Shown here: positions 11,322 to 21,180 of the stretch, piece by piece | Position numbering within the stretch: position 1 is the first letter of the stretch | Layout of the letters: every line of letters starts with the position of its first letter | Assembly (NCBI GenBank): GCA_037157565.1 | Contig: JAZHRO010000055.1 | Coordinates: forward strand, 46,221,001 to 46,285,000 | Source: Thalassia testudinum | Taxonomy: Eukaryota > Streptophyta > Magnoliopsida > Alismatales > Hydrocharitaceae | Direction: 5' to 3' | DNA length: 64,000 nt | The notes under the pieces: model-generated | The model's database searches: none | The model's input: the letters and a program-made list of their open reading frames with translations, nothing else | What the model was told of the DNA's origin: nothing | Made by a program: the position numbers and the translations under genes

Positions 11322-11999
11322 ATGTTTGGGAGGAGGTCACAAAACCCTGAACTGTTTGACTTGCCTGATAAATTTAGAAAAGGAGCTGAATCATCCTCCT
11401 CCTCCACAAACATGGCAAACACCCCCACCTCACCACTTCGTCACAATTCCAATTCTTCCAACACCAGGCTTATCCCGAGAAACCCTGTAAGACCTTCCTT
11501 ACCGAGTGTCGCGTCGAACGACTCGGTAAGTCATGTGGATCTGGCTTCTGCAAGCCAGTATTTCGACACAGAGGACCAAGCCTCCATGTGCTCGGACGCA
11601 TATTTACTTGCGGACACGTCTTTTGGCATAGAAGACACTTGCGCCCTGGGGAACAATCCGTTCTCTGCCACTTATAACCCAAGGTGGCGTAATCATCCGA
11701 ACTTCGCATGGTCCAACAACCCGCAACACCAAAACACCATGGGTGGACCAATGCGACCGTCCGCACCCGTCATCCCAAAGGCCCAATCTAATCCTATGGC
11801 GAATCCACCATCAGGCCCTTGCGTTCCGCAAACAAAACACGCATCAAGTCCTCTTGATAAATTGATGCGAATGATGATGGAAATGTCAAAGCGCCATAAA
11901 GAGAACATGACCTCTCTTCAGCACCAATTAGCGCAGCAGAATGCTGAGATCAGTCAATTACGCATGACGACTCGATCGCAGGGCACTCTTCCCACCTAA
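11322..11999 (+). CDS. gag: RetB Gag-derived protein lacking the capsid domain
   Basis: The ORF has 225 codons from ATG 11322. Its first residues, MFGRRSQNPELFDLP, match the Gag start of RetA (MHGRRSQNP). Residues about 110-135 read NPFSATYNPRWRNHPNFAWSNN-like, the conserved segment that follows the capsid in Tat/Athila Gag. The C-terminal 40 residues form a Gln/Met-rich likely coiled coil (KLMRMMMEMSKRHKENMTSL). Between the two conserved ends is about 90 residues of Ser/Asn/Asp-rich sequence with none of the Gag core motifs (no KDKAxxWY, no LKKFFP, no CPHH). So the capsid core was replaced or lost. The frame ends in TAA at 11997-11999; homology to the Gag C-terminus and protease continues after it. 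Perhaps it is carried into particles made by a partner element; that is inference. Confidence 0.75.
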   Translation: MFGRRSQNPELFDLPDKFRKGAESSSSSTNMANTPTSPLRHNSNSSNTRLIPRNPVRPSLPSVASNDSVSHVDLASASQYFDTEDQASMCSDAYLLADTSFGIEDTCALGNNPFSATYNPRWRNHPNFAWSNNPQHQNTMGGPMRPSAPVIPKAQSNPMANPPSGPCVPQTKHASSPLDKLMRMMMEMSKRHKENMTSLQHQLAQQNAEISQLRMTTRSQGTLPT

Positions 12000-13066
12000 C
12001 CTATTCCCAATCTGCGAAATTTCATACCCTGTGGTCCGCAACCACAGGTACAACCTTTTCAAGGACAGGTTCACCAGATTCTGCAGGCTCCGAGCATTCC
12101 ACAGCACAGCACTCTTATGTCCCTATTACAAACCCTCCTCCGCCATATGATCCCACTGGACCCGCATCATCCAATGCTATCACTACGAGGAGTGGTAAGC
12201 AGATCGTCAATCCGCCTCGACCTGATCCTGGCCCATCTTCTTCTTCATCACCCTCTCCTTCGGGATGCGCACCGCATTTGCAAGAGGATGATGCACCCAA
12301 ATTCGTGCCAGAATCAGTCCCATTCCCTGAGGCTCTACTGAGGGAGCCAAAAGGCTAAAAGAAAGATACTTAGGCCTTTGATAACCTGCGTAATTTGTTC
12401 AGGGATGTAGAAATCAAGGTACCCTTGCTCGAGGCTATCGACCACATACCTATTGTCGCTCGATTTTTCAAAGACTACGCAACACCCAGGCGATAGTCAA
12501 AGAAGACTAAGAATCTGGTGGTTCTATTGCCTCATGCGAGTTGTGCTATACTATCAAATTTACCACCGAAGCAGAAAGATCCGGGCACACCACTTTTTTC
12601 CTGTAGCATCCAAGGCTGCAATTTTAACTGTGTCCTGCTTGATCTAGGATCTTCCATAAATCTTATGCCGACCATCATGCTCGAAAAAATTTCCTTGGGA
12701 AATCTGAAACCCACCCCTATCACGTTACAGTTGGCAGATTGTTCTGTCAAAATCCCGAAGGGTGTGGTGGAAGACGTGGTGGTTAGGGTCAACAGTCTCT
12801 GTTTTCCTGTTGACTTTCTTATTTTACATATGGAAGTTCGTAGCTCACTTTCTGATTGTCCGATCATCCTCAGTCGACCTTTCTTGGCCATAGCCCATGC
12901 CCTTATCGACTGCGAGTCAGGCTGTATTGAGACTACTGTTGGATCTGAAAAGAACAAGCTTAACATATTCAAGGCAGCCAAGAACTTTGATTGCGATTGC
13001 ATCAAGGATGACACGTCTGATGAGGACATGGCCGTCAGCGCGTGTATCGGACCAATTGGGACCTAG
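12000..13066 (+). pseudogene. RetB Gag C-terminus and aspartic protease, decayed
   Basis: Starting near 12160, a frame reads AITTRSGK, the counterpart of AVTLRSGK in RetA, then a Pro/Ser-rich linker. Several stops follow (around 12357, 12370 and 12495). From 12518 an open frame runs to 13066: PHASCAILSNLPPKQKDPGTP, then the protease active-site region LLDLGSSINLMP, LQLADCSVKIPKGVVEDV, and SRPFLAIAHA. The active-site triad is DLG, usual for this lineage. The protein ends about 40 residues after the protease and no RT follows. Confidence 0.8.
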
Positions 13067-14743
13067 TTTGATTGCTGCGGATTACCTGAAAACATTGATG
13101 ATTGCCTAACTGACACAAATTGTGACGTCCCCCAATCCCTCCCTATTCCCGTACCTTCTCCTGACTAGACTTCTGACGAGGTTTTCTCCGCTTCCCATAC
13201 CTCGTAGTCTAAGTCATATCCAGGCTGCTCATCGCCGGTCCACACTCTTGAAGACTGGATTGCCCTCTCTTTCCCGCCAAATCAGGTGGATTTGCAACTC
13301 CACACTGGGACCTTGAGCCCACATCTTACTCACTGGGGCTATTCCCTTTTGGATCCATCTATCTAAGAAGCCCCTCTTCTTGGCCAATCTGAGGGCCAAC
13401 TGCTTCCTCCTGACTTATTTTCTGTTCCGCCTGGGACACTCTCGTCCCAGAAAATGCCAGATCTTTCACCACCCACCATCCACCCACTCTACCACCTTGC
13501 AGTATACCCTACACTTCACCTCTTGTTACCCGATCTTTCAGCCTTTCTCTACCTTTCCCTGCATGCATATGAGGACATAGCATTGTTTGGCATGGGGGGG
13601 TGGATAGGCATCCATAGGATCTGGGAATTTTATGGTATCATGTAGTTCCAACCTATTTATAATTATGCAAGAAAAAGAAAAAGAAAGAAAAAAAAATATA
13701 TATATATATATAATATATATAATAATAATAAATGGTGTTTAGTAATGATCTAAAGGCTGAAACAAAAATACAATAAGTGTTTGTGGATATTCAACCTCTG
13801 TTTTGAAGACTTTCCAAGCCACAGAAGCTTGATTCACTCAGGCTCGACTTAATTCACTTGAGCATTGACATGATAGATCGGAATCTCTCTTAACTAAGGA
13901 CGTATTCTTGTGCCTAAGACAACAGTACAGGATCCGTTGTTTACTTCTACTTGAGAGCTTAAATAAACTTGGTTCACACTACACATATCAAGAAAGACTA
14001 GGTGAACATAAGATCCAACCCTAGTGTTTATTAGGGAAGGTGGAGTCCTTACCTGTGCGTGCAGGTAGACTTTTTATCCCAGGCTTTAGTCTTGTGTTTA
14101 GGAGCGATCTTTCCACCAAAAGAGAAACTCTCCCACAAAAAAGAAAAGTGTGCTCCTCCAAATAATGTTGTAAGAGATATACTGACACGTGTTTCTAAAA
14201 AAAAAAAGATGCAAATAAGTTAGTATATCTCGCAAATATCTATAAAGTCTCTACCCTAAAGTTATTCAGGGCAAGTCGCAAATACCCTGTTTGCCTGTGA
14301 GCCACAAATGTCAGAAAATGGGAGTTGAGTTTTCCATCATCTTCTTAAGGGTCAATCCGAAAACACAAGCTGAAACTGGGACCAACCTTTACTTAAAGAA
14401 TCGTGAAACCCTGGGCTTTAGTCTTAATGTTCATCTGGTCAGTCTTGATGCTTCACTAAGCATAAGCCATAGCCTCTTGAGCTCTCGAGTACGACAAAAA
14501 CCTTCTAGGTCCTGGAAATCGTACTTAAGGTTTAAATATCAAGAGTCCTGGTTAGTCGAGAGATGATCTATGTCATGTGAGACTTAAAGTACTGGTAGTC
14601 TTCTCTACAATTGGTTCTCACAATATCCAACAATAAACACACCTATCTTGCCTCAGGAGAAAATCTTCAGCTTAAAGATCATTTCTAAATACAATACAAA
14701 AAAATGTTTTGCTAGGGACTAGCAAAAGATAGGCATGGTGATA
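13067..14743 (+). other. RetB 3' non-coding region with two purine tracts
   Basis: About 1.7 kb between the protease and the 3' LTR. A first tract, TTGGCATGGGGGGG, lies at about 13588-13601 after TGAGGACATAGCA. The second, AGCAAAAGATAGGCATGGTGATA (14721-14743), abuts the 3' LTR and is the polypurine tract position. A short A/T run at 13673-13735 and no convincing ORF. Confidence 0.65.
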
Positions 14744-16405
14744 TGATTGCACCACAAAAATACGCCTGCAATTGTGCCGTCTTATGCTATTTCCTAGCAT
14801 TACCAATGCATATTAGGGTTCCATAATCGCATTTGTAAAAATACATGCATGCATGCATTTAATAGAGAGGAGAGGAGAGTGAAATAAAATGGCCTTGCAA
14901 TTCACATTTTATTCAAATGCTGCTTTGCAATATTCCCATCTTTATTTTTATTTCCATTTGATTTGGAAATCTCTTCCCCCGACTGCATGGGACAACACCT
15001 TTCTTCCTCGCGCGCCGTTCCCTGCTCCTGCCATTCGCTGTGGCTGCCTCTCCCTGCCAAGGCCATGCATGAGCCATGCACAGCCAGGGCATGGCCGTGC
15101 ATGGCTTCTTCCCCTATAAAAGCCATGGCTCCTCCTTTGCAAAAGGAGGCCTGGTACTTCCACACAAAAAGCCAACGCAGCTTCTTCTCCTTCCAGGCCA
15201 CCGTCCTCTTCTCCCTTTCCCTCCACACGCCGACCCTCCTCGAAGACACCCGGCAGACAGGAACCCTAACTGTGGTGCACACCCACCACAGTGAGACCAC
15301 CACCGCCCAGCTCTTCAAAGAGCCGATGGGCGAGGTGGCTCTTTTCTAGTTTTTTCCGTTCCAGCACCTTTAGCCATTGGAGTGTAGGCTTCAAGCTTGA
15401 AGCTCAAAGCTCCAGCAGCAGCGGCAAGGGCAGCAGCAGCACGTAGCCGCGCCACTCCATTCCGCACAAGCCTATAGGCCGCCCTCACCTCCGCGCGCGC
15501 CTGCAGGCCTCTCTGCCTCCCGCTTCTTCGCTCTGTCTCACTCTCTCTTCCGCCCGTAGCCGGCCACCGCACGTCACTGCAGCGGCCGGCCAAGCACCCC
15601 AGCAGCGCCCGCGTCGCCCTCGCCCTCCCCCACGCACGCCAACTCCCTCTTCGGGCACTCTATCACGACCTTTCGCCCGCAAGCAACCGGCCGCACTCAC
15701 ACCACCTATAGCTCCCGATCGCGTGGCTCGCCTGACCACTGTAGCCACTGTTCACCCATTTCTGCACGACACTGTGGCTAAAGTGGGGAGATCGGTGAGT
15801 TTCTCACTTTACCGGTCGCCCGGCTCGCCGCTACCGCTGATCGCCCACTCGTGCGTCTTGCCCCACGTCGCCCGCACTCACCTACACCCGTCTGCGTCAC
15901 CCACTCCCTTCGCCCGCACCTGCGAGAACCCGTTCCAGCCACACCGCGCAATGCTGGGCGCTGCGGTCCTCTCCACGCCAACTCTCCTGCATGCGTGCTC
16001 CTCTCTGCACGAATACGCACCTGCACGTGTGCGTAGCCTCAAAACGTCGCTTGGAAGCTACAAACGACCTAACTTAACCCTCCAGTAGTGCCCTCTCTCT
16101 CTCGCTCTCTCTCTCTTTCACTCTCTCTCACAACACTCTCTTAACTGACTCTCACACACACATACACTCACACTTCCACACACACACACACACCTATACA
16201 CTATTATATAGATATATATATATCTATACGTATACATATATATATTGATATATATATATATATATATAAACTTATATATATACATATACATATACATATA
16301 TATACATATATCTATATACTTATATATATATATATATATATATTTTTACATATATCTATACTTATATTACTACTTATATAACTATGTATTAGTCTATATA
16401 CATAC

Positions 16406-16437
<32 letters not shown>

Positions 16438-17306
16438 ATATACTGATATATATACATATATTTATATACATATATATATATAAATATACATATAAATATA
16501 TATAAACTATTACCTATATAACTAAGTATAGATACATATATATATATATATACATATATACACACCTACATATATATACATACATATATACAGATATATA
16601 TCTATATAACTATGCATATATGCATATATATATATATATCTAGATACATATATCTATATATACATATATTACTATATACTTATACATACATATATACCTC
16701 TATATAGTTATATATACATACACATACCTATATATATACATATACATATATTTATATATAACAAAATATATACCTATATATTTATAACAATATATATATA
16801 TAGATATATTTACATACATATATATATATATATATTTTCACATTGTTTACCATTCGTGGTATTGCGGGAATATCTGCACCGGTTGCTAATATTCCCCGAT
16901 ACACGTGCACAAAAAGTGTGTTCGCATTCATCTTCCACCATCCATCCTACACCTTACACACTGCACTTCGTCCTGTTGGTTGCGTCTTTCTAGACGACGA
17001 CCGACTCGACACCGTGCTACACTCCATCTCCGCCTCCACCCCCACCCCTTTATATACATAATATATACCTATATATATATACTGTATTTACTTTATTTTT
17101 GTTTCGCTTTCCTGTTAGTAAAAGATAAAAAAATATATAAAAGAGAAAAGATAATCTTTGACTTGTAGGCACTCCATCTTGCGAATACCAAGACCCATTT
17201 TGGAACCCTATTTTGGCTCAAAGCCAAGAACTAAATTTTTAGGGTGTGCCCCAAGGACAAAGATTACCAGAAAAAAAATCTAAATAGTAAAACACCAAAA
17301 ACATAA
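14744..17306 (+). repeat. RetB 3' LTR, first part
   Basis: Matches the 5' LTR from TGATTGCACC onward, with the TATA box at 15115-15121, the hairpins at 15266-15295 and 15738-15784, and the TA-rich block at 16197-16840. It is cut at 17306 by RetA. The last bases, CATAA (17302-17306), are the RetA target duplication. Confidence 0.93.
16197..16840. repeat. TA-rich microsatellite in RetB 3' LTR
   Basis: Same TATATA/TACATA composition as 8512-9235 but about 80 bp shorter, so the two copies have changed length independently since insertion. Confidence 0.88.
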
Positions 17307-17539
17307 TGATAAACGCCAGTTTATCATCATTCTTATGCATTAAAACAAACCTAGCTCTTAGGATTTTACTCCGCAAATGGGTTTTTGGGCTGCATTTAGG
17401 CATAAAATAGGTTAGGCATGCATTGCATTTTTTATTGTCTCTTTAATATGTTTTTGTGAGTGTTAGCGATGTACAGATATATAGATCCCTAAAACCCTAG
17501 CACTCAAGAAGGTAAATGGTGAAGGAGAAGCCCAGACTA

Positions 17540-18250
17540 GCTGGAACTCAGCCTAATCCAGCTCACCTCAGCTTGATCCAGCTCACCTCAGCTTGATCCA
17601 GCTCACCGCAGTTGGAACCTAGCTTACTTGAACTAGGGTTAGCTCATCCTAGCTCCATTCAGCTAATCTCAACTGGATGGCAGCTCAAGAGAGTTCACCT
17701 TAGCTCACCCTAGCTCAAGTCAGCTCAGATCCAGCTCAACTTAGCTGAGTCTAGCTCATCTCAGCTCCCACTAGTCCACAGGGAGCTCTAGCTAGCTCAG
17801 CTAAGTTGACAGAAGTTCACCCCAGCTCAGATCCAGCTACATCCAGCTCCACTCAGCTCCAGCCAGCTGAAGAAGAATTCATCCCAGCTCAGGAAGCTCA
17901 AGTCCAGCTCCCGGGGACTCAGCTTAGCTCAACTCAGTTGAGCTAAGCTACCTTAGCTACCTCAACCAGCTTGATTCTCCCCGGGAGCACCAGACCTAGC
18001 TCACCTCAGCTTACTTTGGTAGAAGCTAGCTCACTTTAGCTTGGCTTAGCAACTAGCAAAGAACTAGCAAGCTAAGCCATCTAGAGTAGCCCCATGCCAG
18101 CCTCTTCAGCAGTAGCCAGCTCCAGCTCCAGCTCCAGACTTCTCCTCCTCAACTCCTCCCTCCAAACCCTAGCTCCAACACCTTCTCCTCTACTCCTCCA
18201 TTAGCTAAGCTAGCTTAGCTTAGCTTAGCTTAGCTTAGCTTAGCTAACAA
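17540..18250. repeat. AGCT-rich degenerate array in RetA 5' LTR
   Basis: About 700 bp in which CAGCTCA, TAGCTCA, TTAGCTNAG and GATCCAGCTC recur every 10-20 bp. The same array is in the 3' LTR (about 25835-26525) and, reversed, in the solo LTR (about 5560-6330). Units are too irregular for a satellite or a CRISPR array. Confidence 0.85.
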
Positions 18251-18338
18251 CCAGCTCCTTGGCCATCCACCACCTTCAAAGTCAACCCTAGCTAGCTTCA
18301 CCAACTTAAGCCTACTTAAGCTAGCTACTCTACTCAAG

Positions 18339-18624
18339 TTGGTGCCACCTCCTAGCCATCCCTTCACCCCATTATCTCCACCAAAAGACACCTTAAGTTG
18401 GCGCCAAAAACTACCCCTAACCACCTCTATATTGGCGCCAACTTTCAGCCCTTAATCCACCCTACACCTACCCACATAAGCCATCCTAGACATCCACCTA
18501 ACCCCCCTTCTAGAATCCTTCTTGGCGGCAACTTAGGCCCTCCTCTAGAAGCCATTTAGGCGCCAATATCAAGGGGTGTCAACCCCCATAACTACCCCCT
18601 TGGTGCCTCTTGTGGTGGCGCCAA
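18339..18624 (+). promoter_or_regulatory. Cluster of TTGGCGCCAA-like motifs upstream of RetA TATA box
   Basis: TTGGCGCCAA at 18398-18407 and 18432-18441, with variants at 18339, 18532-18541, 18557-18566 and 18615-18624. The palindrome contains the E2F-type core GGCGC. All lie within 375 bp before the TATA box. Binding by any factor is inference. Confidence 0.45.
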
Positions 18625-18711
18625 ACACCCTTGGCCATTTGATCCTTAACCACCTCCATCATTCCATCTTGGCCCTCCATTTCAAGGGACACCTTAGCCC
18701 CCTTCCTATTC

Positions 18712-18718
18712 TATAAAA
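18712..18718 (+). promoter_or_regulatory. RetA 5' LTR TATA box
   Basis: TATAAAA after CTTCCTATTC; identical at 26988-26994 in the 3' LTR and matched in the solo LTR. Likely start of the R region lies about 30 bases on. Confidence 0.75.
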
Positions 18719-19599
18719 ACCCACCACCTACCACCATTTGGGGGCATCCTCCATTAGTGTATTTTTCTACCTACATCCACCTATACCGATGCCCAAGGAG
18801 AACGAGTAGAGAAGGAGATTAATAGGGCACATCACCAGCCCTTTTGGTGCCTTCTTCTCCCCACTCTCTTCAACTTGGGCCACAGCAAGGAGGAGGACTC
18901 TTCCACTTCAAGGAGGATGGCCAAGCAAAGGAGAAGGAGTTAGGGTGGACGTCCACCATTGGAGAGAAACTTAGGGCATGTCCCCCTAGGGCTTGCCTTG
19001 GAGGACATCACCTTGGCGGAGCACTGCAAGGAAGGAGTTGAAGGACTCTTTTCAAGATTGGGAGCCACCAACCTTGGAGCAAGAAGCCCTCTTCTTCACC
19101 ATCTATCTAGAGGATTTGCGTTTTCTTTTCTTATTTGCATTTTTCTAGTAGTACAAGCTTTCCTCTACTAGGCCTTTTGTAAAACACTTTATCAATTATC
19201 TAGTTGCCTTCTTTGCATTTCTTGTTTGCATTTCTATTAGCTTATTTTCAGCATTCTTCACTCCCTCTCCCTAAATATTCTAGGCCTTCACTTGCATAGA
19301 GTGAGCTTAGGGAGAGGCTCTACTTGCCACATAAAAGTAGTATTTAAATTGAAGTGTAAATCACTTTTCCCGCCATCAGTTCGCATGTTGCCTTAGCTTA
19401 AAAACAAAAAAATGATATATTGAAAAAAAAAAATACCCAAAAGAAAGTTGAGATTTATATTCCTAGCAAGAGAATCAATTTTGCAACCATATCGCCTCCT
19501 TGGATGACCCTAGATATCTAAGATTATAAATTTAAGAGCGAAAGCGGATTTACGCGTTACGACCTAATTAACAAACCGCATAAAATCGCTATCACTTTT

Positions 19600-19616
19600 T
19601 GGCGCTGTTGCTGGGG
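19600..19616 (+). promoter_or_regulatory. RetA primer-binding site, tRNA-Asp type
   Basis: TGGCGCTGTTGCTGGGG lies five bases after the LTR end and matches the tRNA-Asp 3' end with two mismatches. Confidence 0.85.
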
Positions 19617-21180
19617 AGGCACGGCATTGCATTAATTAATTTTCTCTTGCTTGAAGTGGATCTCATCCCCTTCTCTTTCTTTCTTTTGTGTGTGCAGGAA
19701 CTACGGCGGGAAGGCGGGAATCTGGAAGCGAGAGCTCAAAGTTCCTTTTCTTCCCGCGAAATTCAGGTTGGTTCCTCTTTTTGGTCACATAAGTAATTAA
19801 AACTACCAAAATTATATTAAACTTGGCTTTCAGGATCCCAAAAATCTTAATTAAGTGGAGTGGTGCATTATAAAATCCATTGTTTGCTTGTATGCTTCTT
19901 TAACACCACTCCATTGCAAGTATTGGTGTTCTGTTTTTCGGGGCCAGATTTCTATCTGGAATTGAAAAATCGATTTTTAACATCACAGGCCTTCTAAAAT
20001 CACACAATTTCATATAGTGATTCCCAATTAAGTTTGCAACATCTGTTCCAAATTTCAGATCAATTGGATTTGTATTTAATTTTTAAAAATTCCTGGATTA
20101 CAGAGGGGTCACACCCTTTAATCTTCCTATTTTGCTACTGTCTGTGAATTTTTAGAATTTTTTGACTCATCCAATTTTTGTGAATTTTATATTTCTGGAA
20201 TCCTTGTGAAAGTTTACACATCATACAAAATCACAAAAATTTTCTGAGGTCGGTGGTAATACTGAAAAGTCCACAATACCCACGGGTATCATTTTTGGAC
20301 TTTGACACCAGTACAATTAAAAATTTAAAATAATTATCAAGCAAATTCTTAAAATCTTTCAAAAATATTTTTTGGAATCCTTGTTTTATTTTCTTCAAAT
20401 TAGTGGTGTTTTTTGACTTGTTTGGACCACTACTTAATTCTGAAAGCCTAAAAATAATTCATTGGTAGTAAAATTTCTGTCTTATGGAAAATTGGCTTAG
20501 GGTTTCTTCTTTCTTTTTAGAGACTCAATTGAAAGGAAATATACAATCACCCATACAACTTATTTTCCTTTGATTGTGGATCTTAAAACTTGTTTGAAAA
20601 ATTAATTAGAAAAGCCCTAAAACACATTTGATTAAATTGAATCCTAAAAGACATAAATACAAGAAAATTGTGTGACAACTTGATTTTCATTGGAGCCACT
20701 CTCCAATTCCTGCACAAAAAAAAAAAATCAAATAACAGGGCAACAACCCAATAAATGCCCTCCACATTCCGTGTGCACTATAGCATCCTAGACCTAATTA
20801 AAACTTGTAGCAACTTGACCCCTAAGGCTTTATCAACTTAGGCTTGCTATTTAGGTCCTAAGTTCTCTTTAGTTAATACCAATTCTGTCATCTGTATCTG
20901 GTGTTCAGGCTGAGGGGCTGTGTCAAACGACCAGGCGCGGGTTTGTATAAGCACTTGGGGTCTTCCCTGGGAAACGTTTGGGCCCAAACCTCCCCTTAAG
21001 CAACTTGGCTAGATTTGTTGATAGAACGGGTATTCACTATTGACTACCTATTTCCTATATAGACCAAGTCTTAGGTTATTATTAGGGAGTCACATTTAAG
21101 TTAGGTCTAGTTTTAATTGTTTGAATTGCACACTTTCTCTCATCTCTTTCTCTTCTCCTCCCCTCCCGTTCTTCCATTTT
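19617..21180 (+). other. RetA leader
   Basis: Non-coding, about 1.56 kb. It contains GTCAAACGACC at 20922-20932, a motif shared with other elements here about 215-260 bases before the start codon, and a pyrimidine-rich run (about 21130-21178) just before ATG 21181. Confidence 0.65.

Larger units (their letters stand above)
17307..19594 (+). repeat. RetA 5' LTR (2288 bp)
   Basis: Differs from the 3' LTR by small tandem duplications (a 20-bp unit near 17580, and a 15-bp unit near 19220) and short deletions near 19510 and 19560. Contains an AGCT-rich array (17540-18250), a TTAGC run (about 18207-18245), a cluster of TTGGCGCCAA motifs and a TATA box. Confidence 0.95.

Noticed and set aside
17540..18250. 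CRISPR or satellite array
   Set aside because: The AGCT words have no constant unit, spacer length or orientation, and this is plant DNA.
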